Assembly: GCA_050249835.1 (NCBI GenBank)
Contig: JBFWPT010000009.1
Location: forward strand, 23,027 to 87,026
Direction: 5' to 3'
DNA length: 64,000 nt
Origin: Miltoncostaea sp050249835
GTDB taxonomy: Bacteria; Actinomycetota; Thermoleophilia; Miltoncostaeales; Miltoncostaeaceae
The notes beneath the pieces are model-generated. The model was not told the origin of the DNA, did no database searches, and was given only the letters and a program-made list of their open reading frames with translations. Within the stretch, counting starts at the first letter, position 1. Each line of letters starts with the position of its first letter. Below are positions 49,695-58,525 of this stretch, in pieces. Made by a program: the position numbers and the translations under genes.

Positions 49695-50567
49695 CTACCC
49701 CGCGCGGCGCCGCGGACGCGAGGCGCGGAGGGACTGCAGCATGGTGGTGACGATGATGACGAGCGCGGCGCACGCGGCGACGCAGACGGCGGCGGCCGCG
49801 GCGAGGGTGGTGCGGTCGTCCACGACGCGCGTCACGTCCAGCCGGCGCTGGGCCGCGACGGCGACGACCACGAGGAAGGCCGTGCCGAGCACCACGGTCA
49901 CGACGGCCCCTGCCCGGCGGGGCCGCCCGGCCGACGCGCCGAGCTCGGCCGGCCCCCGCATCAGGATGAGCGCGGCCGCCACCAGAGCCGTCCAGGCGAC
50001 CACCACGCAGTAGGCGCCCACGACGTCGCTCGGCCGGTGCCACCCCAGGGCGAGGACGGCCACCCCGACGGCGGCGGCGTAGACCCCTCCGAGGAACGCC
50101 GCGGGCCAGCGCAGGGTGGGCGGCGCGACCAGGACGAGGGCGAAGGCGAGCGAGGCCGCGACCGTGACGTGCCCGCTCGGGAACGATCCCGGCGTCGTCG
50201 CGAGGCCGTCGACCAGGTCCGGGTGGTCGAAGGTCCGCTTCGCCCACTGGGTGGTGAGGTTGGCGCCCAGCACCATCACGCCGGCGCCCACGGCCAGGCG
50301 CAGGCGGTCCCGGAGCACCGCCACGAGCATGATCCCGATGCCGAGCAGGGCGAGCGACGAGACGGAGATCGTGTCCAGCAGGCGCTGGCTCGCCTGGTCG
50401 GCGGGGGCGAGCACGCCGGACGGCAGCAGGCGCCGGCCCGCGTCGTCGACGCGCTGGCCCGCCGCGGTGCCCACGAAGACGGCGTGGAGGCCGAGGACGG
50501 CGATCCCGGCGCCGGCGGCGAGCGCGAGGAAGGGCGCCGCCGCGGCGCGGCGTCGGCGGGAGGGCAT
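49695..50567 (-). CDS. PAP2-family membrane phosphatase
   Basis: A 290-residue polytopic protein with the acid-phosphatase-like signature: WAKRTFDHPDL (K-x6-R region), PGSFPSGHVTVAASLAFALV (PSGH) and LALGWHRPSDVVGAYCVV (R-x5-H-x3-D region, here as HRPSDV). Candidate substrates are phosphatidate, phosphatidylglycerophosphate or undecaprenyl pyrophosphate. About six transmembrane helices. Divergent from the GGDEF/HD-GYP gene at 50625. Confidence 0.82.
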   Translation of the reverse strand: MPSRRRRAAAAPFLALAAGAGIAVLGLHAVFVGTAAGQRVDDAGRRLLPSGVLAPADQASQRLLDTISVSSLALLGIGIMLVAVLRDRLRLAVGAGVMVLGANLTTQWAKRTFDHPDLVDGLATTPGSFPSGHVTVAASLAFALVLVAPPTLRWPAAFLGGVYAAAVGVAVLALGWHRPSDVVGAYCVVVAWTALVAAALILMRGPAELGASAGRPRRAGAVVTVVLGTAFLVVVAVAAQRRLDVTRVVDDRTTLAAAAAVCVAACAALVIIVTTMLQSLRASRPRRRAG

Positions 50568-50586
50568 GGACGTCAATCTACGTCCC

Positions 50587-50614
50587 TCAAGTGGCGGGCC
50601 CCCCGCGCCGACTC
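50587..50614 (+). promoter_or_regulatory. Sigma-28-like promoter before a GGDEF/HD-GYP gene
   Basis: TCAA at 50587-50590, 16 nt, then GCCGACTC at 50607-50614. TCAAGTGG here is identical to the start of the WxL-operon motif at 12996. The ATG at 50625 is 10 nt past the -10. Confidence 0.35.
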
Positions 50615-50624
50615 CGAGTGGTGC

Positions 50625-52685
50625 ATGGATGCCACCCGACCGGCCCGCGGAGCGGCGGCCGACCGGATCCTCGTCGTGCACCCCGACGAGCCGGTCCGCC
50701 GCGCAGTACGGACCCCCCTGGAGAGCGCCGGGCACGTCGTCGACGAGGCGGCGGGCGCGGACGGCGCCCTCGTGGTCATGGCGTCGGCCCCGGGGGTGAG
50801 GCTGGTGCTCGCGGCGGGCGGCCTGCGCGATGGCGACGGCCGCACCCTGATCCGCGCGGTGCGCGACGACCACGGCCCCGGGCCGGCCGTCATCGCCCTC
50901 GTGCGGGCGGGAGACGAGGCGGCGGCCCTCGCCGCGGCCGCCGACGGGGCCGACGACCACCTCTCGCTGCCGCCGGCGCCCCACGACGTGCTGGTGCGGG
51001 CGCGCGCCTGCCTCGGCGGCGAGCGCCGCCGCGCCGCGCTCGAGCACGCCGCCCTGCGGCGGATCGCGGTGGCCGTCGCGCAGGAGGCCGGGTCGCAGGA
51101 GGTGTTCGACCTCGTCGCCGAGGAGCTGGCGCGCGTCCACGGCGTGGCCGGGGGCGCGGTCGTGCGCTTCGACGACGGCGAGGCGGCGTTCGTGGGGCGC
51201 TGGGCCCGCCGGCCGGGGTCCTGGCCCCCGCGCGAGCTGACCGTCCCGCTCACGAGCCCCCTCCCGTCGGTCGTCGTCGCCCGCACCGGGCGCCCGGCCC
51301 GCGCCGACGACTTCCGCGCGTTCGCCGGGGCCGTGCCCTGGGTGCTCGACCGCGACGCCTTCCGGGGGAGCGTGGCCGCGCCGGTCCGCGTGCACGACCG
51401 GCTCTGGGGCGCGGTGGTGGTCGCCACCGAGGACGAGGAGGAGCTGCCCGCCGGCGCGGAGCTGCGCCTGGAGCGCTTCGCGGAGCTGGTGTCGCTGGCG
51501 ATCGGCAACGCCGAGGCGCGGGCCGAGCTCGCCTGGCGCGCCGCGACCGACCCGCTCACCGGCCTCGTCAACCGCGGCGTCTTCGAGGAGCGCCTCGCGG
51601 CCGAGGTCTCCCGCTCCCGCCGCCACGGCCGGGACCTGTCGCTGGTCGTGCTCGACCTCGACGAGTTCAAGCAGGTCAACGACACCCACGGCCATGTGGT
51701 GGGGGACGCCGTCCTGCGCGAGGCGGCCCTGCGCCTGGCCTCCCGGGCGCGCGAGGGCGACGTCGTCGGCCGCCTGGGCGGCGAGGAGTTCGGCTGGCTC
51801 ATGCCGGAGACCGACGGGATGGAGGCCTGGCAGGCCGCCGAGCGCGCCCGCGCCGCCATGGCCGGGGCCGCGTTCCCGGAGGTCGGCCGGGTCACCGTGT
51901 CGGCCGGCGTGTGCGACCTCGCGCGGGCCGAGGGCCCCCTCGACCTCTACCGCCGCGCCGACGCCGCGCTCTACCTCGCCAAGCGCAACGGCCGCGACGT
52001 CGTCTTCCTCTACACGCCGGAGGCCCTCGCGGCGGTCGGCGAGGAGGAACGCAGCGCGGCGACCCGCCGCGAGCAGGCGTTCCACGGCATCCGGGTCCTG
52101 GCCCGTGCGGTCGACGCCAAGGACCCCTCCACGCGGCGCCACTCGGAGCGCGTGGCCGGTCTCGCGGGGGCGCTCGCCGAGGAACTCGGCTGGCCCGCCG
52201 AGCGGGTGGCGCTGCTCCACGAGGCCGCGCTGGTGCACGACGTCGGGAAGATCGCCGTGCCGGACGCGATCCTGTTCAAGCCGGACCGCCTCACGCCGCC
52301 CGAGATGGCGCGCGTCGCCCACCATGCGGCCCTCGGCGCCGAGATGGTCTCCGACCTCGTCACCCCCGAGCAGGCCACCTGGGTGCGCGGCCACCACGAG
52401 CGCTGGGACGGGTCCGGGTACCCGGACACCCTCGCCGGGGAGAGGGTCCCGGACGGGGCGCTCATCCTGCACCTGGCCGACGCGTGGGACGTCATGACGA
52501 GCAGCCGCCCCTACGTCGCGCCGCTGTCCCGGGACGAGGCCCTGGAGGAGTGCGCCCGCGCGGCGGGGGGCCAGTTCTGGCCGCGGGCCGTGGAGGCGCT
52601 CGCCGCCCTCGGCTCCCGCGGCCTGCTCGACCCCGGGGCCCTGGAGCGCCGCGGCGCGGGCCACCGGGTCCTGCCGGGCGCCTAG
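50625..52685 (+). CDS. Pseudo-receiver, GAF, GGDEF, HD-GYP bifunctional c-di-GMP protein
   Basis: A 686-residue protein. Residues 14-130 look like a receiver (ILVVHPDEPVRRAVRTPLES), but the phospho-acceptor Asp is missing (RLVLAAGGLRDGDG) and the Lys is lost (DHLSLPPAP), so it is unlikely to be phosphorylated. GAF at about 145-295. GGDEF at about 300-465 with a GGEEF A-site and REGD I-site. HD-GYP at about 490-655 with PSTRRHSERVAGL, ALVHDVGKIAVPDAI and HHERWDGSGYPDTLAGE. Convergent with the 52682-53707 gene; the two stops share the bases CTAG. Confidence 0.88.
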   Translation: MDATRPARGAAADRILVVHPDEPVRRAVRTPLESAGHVVDEAAGADGALVVMASAPGVRLVLAAGGLRDGDGRTLIRAVRDDHGPGPAVIALVRAGDEAAALAAAADGADDHLSLPPAPHDVLVRARACLGGERRRAALEHAALRRIAVAVAQEAGSQEVFDLVAEELARVHGVAGGAVVRFDDGEAAFVGRWARRPGSWPPRELTVPLTSPLPSVVVARTGRPARADDFRAFAGAVPWVLDRDAFRGSVAAPVRVHDRLWGAVVVATEDEEELPAGAELRLERFAELVSLAIGNAEARAELAWRAATDPLTGLVNRGVFEERLAAEVSRSRRHGRDLSLVVLDLDEFKQVNDTHGHVVGDAVLREAALRLASRAREGDVVGRLGGEEFGWLMPETDGMEAWQAAERARAAMAGAAFPEVGRVTVSAGVCDLARAEGPLDLYRRADAALYLAKRNGRDVVFLYTPEALAAVGEEERSAATRREQAFHGIRVLARAVDAKDPSTRRHSERVAGLAGALAEELGWPAERVALLHEAALVHDVGKIAVPDAILFKPDRLTPPEMARVAHHAALGAEMVSDLVTPEQATWVRGHHERWDGSGYPDTLAGERVPDGALILHLADAWDVMTSSRPYVAPLSRDEALEECARAAGGQFWPRAVEALAALGSRGLLDPGALERRGAGHRVLPGA

Positions 52686-53707
52686 CCCCGGACGGGCTCC
52701 CGCGCCGGCTCCCACCGGCGCACCGTGTCGCGGCCGTCGGCCTTCGCCCGGTAGAGCATGAGGTCGGCCCGGCGCACGAGCTCGTCGGCGCCGCCGACGT
52801 CGCCGAGGGTGCAGACGCCCGCCGACACCGTCACCCGCCCGACCCCGTCCACCGGGCGGCCGCCGACGGCCTCCCGGGCGCGGCCGGCCGCGGCCAGCGC
52901 GCCGTCCCCCCCGGTGCGGGGCAGGACCCAGGCGAACTCCTCGCCCCCGAGGCGCACGACGGCCTCGCCGCGCCGGGCGATGGAGACGAGCCGGCGGGCG
53001 ACCTCCGCGAGCACCCGGTCGCCGGACTGGTGGCCGTGGCGGTCGTTGACGAGCTTGAAGTGGTCGATGTCGAGCAGCACCAGGCTGAGGGCGTCGCCGT
53101 GGCGGCGGGCACGCTCGACCTCGGCGGCCAGCAGGTCGTCGAAGGCGCGCCGGTTCGCGAGCCCCGTGAGGGGGTCCGTGCCCGCGAGGGAGGCGAGGTG
53201 GCACCGGGTCGCGTGGGTGGTGGCCGCCAGGGAGAGGAGGTCCGCGAACGGGGAGAGCCGCTCGGCCGGGTGGGGCGACACGAGGGACGCCGGCCCGGTG
53301 ACCAGCACGGCCCCCCAGACGGCGCCGCGCACGACGATCGGCGCGGCGACCTCGGCGACGCCCGCGCGGCGGCTCTCCTGGGCGACCCCCAGGGTGAGGG
53401 CGGCGCCGAGGGTCCCGGTCGGCAGCATGGCCTGGCCGGGAGGGGGGCCGCCGCGGCCGGTGGAGCAGGCCACGACCGGGTCGCCGCCCTCGGTGCGCAC
53501 GACCACGGCGTGGTCCGCGGAGAGGGTCCACGCGGCGCAGCTCGCGACCACCTCGGCGGCCGCGTCCAGGTCGGGCGCGTCGGCCAGCCCGCGGATCGCC
53601 GCCCCGAACCCGGTGCGGTCCCGGCGGGCGCGGTCCTCGGCCGGTCCGTCCCGGTCGGGCGCGGGCGGCGCGTCGTGCCCCACGCCCCCCGCCACAACGG
53701 TCGCCAC
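52682..53707 (-). CDS. GAF-GGDEF diguanylate cyclase
   Basis: A 341-residue soluble protein. GAF-like sensor at about 30-175, then GGDEF at about 175-335 (DPLTGLANRRAFDDLLAAEV, DIDHFKLVNDRHGHQSGD, A-site GGEEF). The I-site position reads RRGE, so product inhibition may be lost. The GTG 53707 start has GGAGGTG 5 nt upstream. It should make c-di-GMP. No phosphodiesterase domain, unlike its convergent neighbour. Confidence 0.88.
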   Translation of the reverse strand: MATVVAGGVGHDAPPAPDRDGPAEDRARRDRTGFGAAIRGLADAPDLDAAAEVVASCAAWTLSADHAVVVRTEGGDPVVACSTGRGGPPPGQAMLPTGTLGAALTLGVAQESRRAGVAEVAAPIVVRGAVWGAVLVTGPASLVSPHPAERLSPFADLLSLAATTHATRCHLASLAGTDPLTGLANRRAFDDLLAAEVERARRHGDALSLVLLDIDHFKLVNDRHGHQSGDRVLAEVARRLVSIARRGEAVVRLGGEEFAWVLPRTGGDGALAAAGRAREAVGGRPVDGVGRVTVSAGVCTLGDVGGADELVRRADLMLYRAKADGRDTVRRWEPAREPVRG

Positions 53708-53895
53708 GCCCCACCTCCGTCCGCCTCCGAGGGGCGGGATTCTGCGCGACGGGCGGGGGGCCGTCACCCCCGGTACGGTGCGTACTCCCCGCTCCGAGCG
53801 GGGAAGGGGGCTGACACGCCCGTCACGGCGCCGGAGCCGGGCCTGCGGGTTCGTGTCGAACCGATAGTCGTCGAGGGCGAGCAGGAGGCGGAGCG

Positions 53896-54099
53896 GTGGC
53901 GAGCACGGGCCGGAAGGTGGCCATCGTGGCGGGGGTGGCGGCGTGCTGCGCCGCGGCGGCGACGGTCGGGCGCGACCGCATCGCCGGGGCGGTGCGCCGG
54001 GTGCGCGGCAAGGAGGCCCCGATCGACATCGTCGAGGAGGCATCGATGGAGTCGTTCCCCGCATCGGACCCGCCCGCGGCGGGCGGCCCCGGGATCTAG
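53896..54099 (+). CDS. Small protein with EEAS-ESFPASDPP motif
   Basis: A 67-residue protein with AGGAGG at 53883-53888 before its GTG. The N-terminus has a weak hydrophobic stretch (VAIVAGVAACCAAAATVG). The C-terminus IVEEASMESFPASDPPAAGG carries the motif (D/E)EAS-x-ESFPASDPP found at the end of many small bacterial hypothetical proteins. The function is unknown. Motif and RBS make it a real gene despite the size. Confidence 0.7.
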   Translation: MASTGRKVAIVAGVAACCAAAATVGRDRIAGAVRRVRGKEAPIDIVEEASMESFPASDPPAAGGPGI

Positions 54100-54180
54100 G
54101 CCCGAGCGGCCGGAGGCCCCGGAGGGCTCTGGGGCCGCGATCGAGGAAAGCGCCCTCTCAGCAGGGCTTTCGGCGTCGGT

Positions 54181-54215
54181 GTGCACTTGTACGGCGCCGC
54201 TGTGTACGAGTGCAC
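54181..54215. promoter_or_regulatory. 35-bp imperfect palindrome in a convergent region
   Basis: GTGCACTTGTAC at 54181-54192 and GTACGAGTGCAC at 54204-54215, one mismatch over 12 bp, 11-nt spacer. It lies between the ends of a plus-strand and a minus-strand gene, so it may be a bidirectional terminator rather than an operator. Confidence 0.4.
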
Positions 54216-54232
54216 ATGGCTCGAGCGGCACC

Positions 54233-54248
54233 CCCGGCCGAAGCCGGG
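54233..54248 (-). terminator. UUCG-tetraloop hairpin after the 54250-54519 gene
   Basis: On the minus strand CCCGGC-TTCG-GCCGGG begins directly after the stop codon. A C(UUCG)G-capped GC stem is very stable in RNA. Confidence 0.55.
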
Positions 54249-54249
54249 C

Positions 54250-54519
54250 CTACCCGCAGCGCAGGTCGACCGGCTCCCCGCCCGCCGCGAGGGGGTCGCC
54301 GGCGCGCAGGGGGCCCACCACCACGCCCGCGGCCACGGGGCCGAGGTCGCTGATGCGCATCTTCGCCCGGCAGACCGGCTGGGCGACCCCGGCGAAGGCG
54401 TCCTCCGCCAGGCGCCGGGCCTGGTCGGGGTCGCCCGCGGCCACCAGCACCTGCTCGTGCTGGAAGGGGCCCTCCCAGCCGCTCGTCGCCGCGTAGATCC
54501 GGAGGTTCGCGTCCGCCAT
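54250..54519 (-). CDS. Small hypothetical protein
   Basis: An 89-residue soluble protein (MADANLRIYAATSGWEGPFQ at the start, RRLAEDAFAGVAQPVCRAKM in the middle, ending DPLAAGGEPVDLRCG). I do not recognise a family. A TACCGT -10-like box sits 6 nt before the ATG, suggesting a leaderless mRNA, and a stable hairpin follows the stop. These transcription signals support a real gene. Divergent from the L,D-transpeptidase gene. Confidence 0.6.
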   Translation of the reverse strand: MADANLRIYAATSGWEGPFQHEQVLVAAGDPDQARRLAEDAFAGVAQPVCRAKMRISDLGPVAAGVVVGPLRAGDPLAAGGEPVDLRCG

Positions 54520-54596
54520 GCCCGTACGGTAGCTAAGGATCTCGGCCCGGATGTCGAATAGGCGCCTGGACGGGCAATCGGAGAGGGGTGGACGGG

Positions 54597-55622
54597 ATGC
54601 GGCTCGCACGGCGGCAGGCGATCGTGGCGGGAGCGGTGGTGGCGCTGGGGGCCCCGGCCCTCGCCGCCGGGCAGGCGCCCGCCGGGCTGCACGTCTCGGC
54701 CTTCACGGCCGACCCGGCCATCACGACCGGGGAGCGCGCCGCGATCTCCGGCAGGGTCGCCCCGGCGGCCGTCGTGCCGGTGGCCGTGGAGCGCCTGGAG
54801 GGCGACGCGTGGGCGACGATCGCCACGGTGCGCACGCGCGCCGACGGCCGCTTCGCCGCGACCCTCCCGCTGCGCCGCTCCGGCAACCTCCGCGTCTCGG
54901 TCGCCACGGCCGAGGGCGGCGTCTCCACCAGCCGGCGCCGCTTCGTGACCGTGCGCCGCAAGGTCACCCTGAGGGTCACGGCCGCGCCGCTCGAGAACAT
55001 CTCCGGGCGCCCGTTCACCGCGCGCGGCGTCGTGGTCGGCGCGGCGAAGGGTGAGCGCGCCGTCCTGGAGGGCTCCCTCAACGGCTCGCGGTTCCGGCCC
55101 CTCAAGCGGATCGCCGTGAAGGGCGGCCGCGTGGCGGCCACCTTCACCCCGCCGAAGGGCGGCACCTGGCGCTTCCGGCTCACCGCGGAGGCGTCGGCCG
55201 ACGGCTCCCGGGCGGAGGGGAGGGCGACGACCGGGCGGATGGACGTGTACGGGTCGAACCCGCACGGCATCCCGTCTTCGGCCCCGCACTACCTGGTGCA
55301 GGAGATCTCGCAGTTCCACCTCTACTACTACGAGGGCGGCACGCTGCGCCGGGTGTTCCCCGTCGTCTTCGGCGCGCCGGGCACGCCGACGCCGGTGGGG
55401 ACGTACCGGGTCTACTCCAAGACCGTCGGGCCGCGCGCCGCCTTCGGGCCCCTCGTGCTCTGGTACCACCGCGGCTACGGGATCCACGGGACGAACCAGG
55501 AGTACCTGCTCGACGACCCGGTCCGCTACTACTCGCACGGCTGCACCCGGAACTACAACGCCAACATCCTGTGGTTGTGGCCGCGGGTGCCGGTGGGGAC
55601 GCCGGTGCGCAACCTGGCGTAG
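54597..55622 (+). CDS. L,D-transpeptidase (YkuD) with two Ig-like domains
   Basis: A 341-residue exported enzyme: Tat/Sec-like signal (RLARRQAIVAGAVVALGAPA), two beta-sandwich domains (about 30-215), then the YkuD domain with HLYYYEGGTLRRVFPVVFGA, YGIHGTNQEYLL and the catalytic SHGCTRNYNANI (SHGC-x-R). It forms 3-3 crosslinks in peptidoglycan or anchors proteins. TRN replaces the usual (I/V)R(L/M). The ATG has GGAGAGGGG 8 nt upstream; GTG 54588 is the alternative. Confidence 0.85.
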   Translation: MRLARRQAIVAGAVVALGAPALAAGQAPAGLHVSAFTADPAITTGERAAISGRVAPAAVVPVAVERLEGDAWATIATVRTRADGRFAATLPLRRSGNLRVSVATAEGGVSTSRRRFVTVRRKVTLRVTAAPLENISGRPFTARGVVVGAAKGERAVLEGSLNGSRFRPLKRIAVKGGRVAATFTPPKGGTWRFRLTAEASADGSRAEGRATTGRMDVYGSNPHGIPSSAPHYLVQEISQFHLYYYEGGTLRRVFPVVFGAPGTPTPVGTYRVYSKTVGPRAAFGPLVLWYHRGYGIHGTNQEYLLDDPVRYYSHGCTRNYNANILWLWPRVPVGTPVRNLA

Positions 55623-55659
55623 GAGAGCGTCCGGCCCGGGCGGTGCTAGCGTCGCGCCG

Positions 55660-56922
55660 ATGCTCCGGCGGGCACTCGCACCCATCGGGCCGGTGGCCCT
55701 CGCCCTGCTCGTGCCGGCGCCCGCGCTGGCGGGATGGTCCGCGCCCGCGGTCCTGACCCCCCGCGACGGCGCCGCCTACGCGGTGCCCGACGTCGCCTCC
55801 GAGCGGGGCCGGGCGCTCGCGGCCTGGGTGCGCGCCCCGGCCGGCACGCGGGGCAGGGCGCGCGTGCAGATCGCCACGCGGGCCACCCTGTCCGCGCGCT
55901 GGACCCGCCCGGTGATGCTGTCCGGGTCCGGGGCGGACGCCCCGCGGGTGGCGCTCAACGCCCGCGGCGACGCGATCGTCGCCTGGGTCTCGGGCCGCCG
56001 CGTCATGGCCGCCGTCCGGCGCGGCCCGGCGGGGGCGTGGGACGTCGCCGACGTCGTGGACGCCGGGGGCGCCGTCGCCGACGTCCGGGTGGCGATGACC
56101 GTCGCCGGGCGCCCGACGCTGCTCTGGAGCGAGCGCTCCGGCTCAGGGTTCGTCGTCCGCATCGCGGCGCGGCCCTCCGCCCGCGCCGGGTGGTCCGCGC
56201 GGCCGCCGCGGATCGCGACCCCCGGGCCCGACCCGCCGGCCGTCGCCCTGAGCCGCGGCGGGGCGCTGGTCGCCTGGGTCGACGAGGGCGCCGTGCGCGC
56301 GGCCCGCACCACCAACGGCACCTTCGAGCGCCCGGCGGTGATCGCCGAGGACGCCGCCCATCCGGCGGCCGCCATCAACGCCTCCGCCACCTCCCTCGCG
56401 GCCTGGGGGACCGCCCTGCCGGGCGGCACCCCGGTGATGCTCGCCTCCGGGCGCGCCGCCGGCGCGAGCGGCTGGGCGGTCGCCGAGGACGTGGGGATCG
56501 GCCTGCGGCCGGTCGCGGCGATCAACGCGCGCGGCGACGCCGCCGTGGCCTGGAGCCTGGACGAGGAGGGGGAGCAGCAGGGCGTCGAGGCCGCCACGCG
56601 GCGGGGCGCCCGCGGCTCCTGGCGCGCGTCCACGGTCGTACCGCGCCGCGAGTGCGAGTGCGCGCTCACCGTCGGCGGCCTCGGGATCGACGGGCGCGGT
56701 GCGGCGGTCGTCGGCTGGCACCGCGACGACGGCGCGGCCGTAGGCGGCGGGGGGGCCGCGTCCCTCGGCCCGTCCGCGATGGCGTGGTCGCGCGCGTCCG
56801 TCGCGCCGGGGCACCTCACGCGGGCGCCGGCGGTGGCCGGCGACCCGGTCGCGGGCGGGGCCGCGGTCTGGGTGGAGGCCGGTTCCCGCGGCGGCGTGCG
56901 GGCGGTGACCCTGCGTCCCTGA
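55660..56922 (+). CDS. Secreted beta-propeller-like repeat protein
   Basis: A 420-residue exported protein with signal peptide (LAPIGPVALALLVPAPALAG). It holds about eight repeats of the form A-x-N-x-RGDA-x-(V/A)-AW (VALNARGDAIVAWVSGRRVM; VALSRGGALVAWVDEGAVRA; AAINARGDAAVAWSLDEEGE). This is a beta-propeller or sialidase-like repeat pattern, common in Thermoleophilia-type genomes. No catalytic motif is seen. The ATG follows a TAGCGT -10-like box. Confidence 0.7.
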   Translation: MLRRALAPIGPVALALLVPAPALAGWSAPAVLTPRDGAAYAVPDVASERGRALAAWVRAPAGTRGRARVQIATRATLSARWTRPVMLSGSGADAPRVALNARGDAIVAWVSGRRVMAAVRRGPAGAWDVADVVDAGGAVADVRVAMTVAGRPTLLWSERSGSGFVVRIAARPSARAGWSARPPRIATPGPDPPAVALSRGGALVAWVDEGAVRAARTTNGTFERPAVIAEDAAHPAAAINASATSLAAWGTALPGGTPVMLASGRAAGASGWAVAEDVGIGLRPVAAINARGDAAVAWSLDEEGEQQGVEAATRRGARGSWRASTVVPRRECECALTVGGLGIDGRGAAVVGWHRDDGAAVGGGGAASLGPSAMAWSRASVAPGHLTRAPAVAGDPVAGGAAVWVEAGSRGGVRAVTLRP

Positions 56923-56997
56923 GCGGGGCGCGCGGGACCTTCCAATCGCCCGGCCCGGCTGCTTCCATACCCGGGTCCGCGACGCCCGAGGAGGCCC

Positions 56998-57786
56998 ATG
57001 TCCACGCAGGTCCAGGAGGAGCGCACCGCCGCTCCGTGGCCCCTCCCCCGGCGCGTCGTGGCCGGGGTCATGCGGCCGGGCGGCCCGGCGATGGTGGCGC
57101 GCGCGCTGGAGGGCGCGGGGCTGGGGGACGGCGACCGGGTGGTCGAGTTGGCGCCGGGCCTGGGCCTGACGGCGCAGGCGATCGTGGCGGCCGGCCCGCG
57201 GAGCTGGACCGGCGTGGAGCCCGACCCGCTGGGCGCCGAGCACCTGCGGAAGGCCCTCCGCGGCGCGGGGCGCGAGGTGCGGACCGACCCGGTCGACGCG
57301 ACCGGCCTGCCGGACGGCGCCGCGTCGATCGTCGTGACCGACGCGCTCCTCTCCACCCTCAACGACGCCGGCCGGGCGGCCGTGATCGCCGAGGCGGCGC
57401 GCCTGCTCGGGGAGGGCGGCCGCCTGGTGCTGCACGAGCTGGCGCCCGCGGCGGGCGCCGACCCGGCGGCGATCGCGCGGCTCGCGGACGCCGGGCTGGA
57501 GGCGCGGACCGAGGAGGCCTGGCGGGCGGACGTCGAGCGGGCGGGCCTCGTGACCGTCGGCTCGCTGGTCGGGCGCCTCGACCTGCCGGAGCAGCCGGAC
57601 CTGATGAAGGAGGCGGGCCCGCGCGGTGCCCTGCGCATCACCCGGGCGCTCGCCACCGACGCCGGGGTCCGGACCGCGACCCTCGCCACGCGGAACGCCC
57701 TGGAGCGCGACGTGCTCGCCCTCCGGTCGGTCGTCGTCGTCGCCGAGGTACCCCTGATCTTGGGAATGCGGCGCCGGCGCCGATAG
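56998..57786 (+). CDS. Class I SAM-dependent methyltransferase
   Basis: A 262-residue protein with motif I RVVELAPGLGLTAQAIVAAG, WTGVEPDPLGAEHLRKAL, and a motif-II-like ASIVVTDALLSTLNDAGRAA, then LLGEGGRLVLHELAP. The C-terminus is basic (LILGMRRRRR). GAGGAGG precedes the ATG. The substrate is unknown. Confidence 0.82.
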   Translation: MSTQVQEERTAAPWPLPRRVVAGVMRPGGPAMVARALEGAGLGDGDRVVELAPGLGLTAQAIVAAGPRSWTGVEPDPLGAEHLRKALRGAGREVRTDPVDATGLPDGAASIVVTDALLSTLNDAGRAAVIAEAARLLGEGGRLVLHELAPAAGADPAAIARLADAGLEARTEEAWRADVERAGLVTVGSLVGRLDLPEQPDLMKEAGPRGALRITRALATDAGVRTATLATRNALERDVLALRSVVVVAEVPLILGMRRRRR

Positions 57787-57796
57787 CGTCACCGGA

Positions 57797-58525
57797 ATGA
57801 CCGCTCGCCGCCTCCTGCTGGCGGCGGCGCTCCCTCTCGCGGCGGGCCTCGCAGCGGTGTCGGGCGCCGCCGCGGCGCCCTCCCCCGACGTCCCCGGCCC
57901 GCCGACCCCGGCGAAGGCCTGGGTCGGCCGCGTCCTGGTGCCGGTCACGGCCCGCACCGCCCCGCGGCCCGGCGCCCGGGCGAAGGTCGTCGTGCAGCCC
58001 GTGGCCCCGTTCGCGAAGGGCCCCACCACGCTCCTCATCACCCGCTCGACCGTCGTCGACGGGCGCCGCTGGGTGGAGGTGCTGCTGCCGCGCCGGCCCA
58101 ACGGCAGCCGGGGCTGGATCCCGGCGGACGTCCTGCGCCTGCGCACCACCACTCTGCGCGTCACGATCGACCTGAGCGACCGGCGGCTCACCCTGCGCCG
58201 CGCCGGGAGGGTCGTCATGCGCGCGCCGATCGCCGTCGGCAAGCCCGGGACGCCCACGCCGACGGGCTTCTTCGCAGTGGCTGAGCTCGTCCGCACCGGC
58301 ATGCCGGGGGCGTTCCTCGGCCCCGTGGTGTTCCCCCTCACGGGGTACAGCGAGACGCTCAACGAGTTCGCGGGCGGCGACGGCCGCGTGGCGATGCACG
58401 GCACCAGCCTCCCCGAGCTGATCGGCACGCGCGCCAGCCACGGCTGCATCCGGCTGCGCAACGCGGACATCGTCCGCCTCTCCCGGCTCGTGCGCCCCGG
58501 CGTCCCCGTGGTGATCCGGAGCTAG
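57797..58525 (+). CDS. L,D-transpeptidase (YkuD) with N-terminal SH3-like domain
   Basis: A 242-residue exported enzyme: signal (RRLLLAAALPLAAGLAAVSG), an SH3b-like segment (VLVPVTARTAPRPGARAKVV, WVEVLLPRRPNGSRGWIPAD) and YkuD at about 115-240 with GKPGTPTPTGFFAV, VAMHGTSLPELIG and the catalytic SHGCIRLRNADI. Second L,D-transpeptidase within 3 kb. Its TAG stop is the left end of a palindromic element. Confidence 0.88.
   Translation: MTARRLLLAAALPLAAGLAAVSGAAAAPSPDVPGPPTPAKAWVGRVLVPVTARTAPRPGARAKVVVQPVAPFAKGPTTLLITRSTVVDGRRWVEVLLPRRPNGSRGWIPADVLRLRTTTLRVTIDLSDRRLTLRRAGRVVMRAPIAVGKPGTPTPTGFFAVAELVRTGMPGAFLGPVVFPLTGYSETLNEFAGGDGRVAMHGTSLPELIGTRASHGCIRLRNADIVRLSRLVRPGVPVVIRS

Noticed and set aside
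49695..53714. A 1339-codon minus-strand frame
   Set aside because: Only the C-terminal PAP2 phosphatase is real; the remainder lies opposite the GGDEF/HD-GYP gene, whose motifs are unmistakable on the plus strand.
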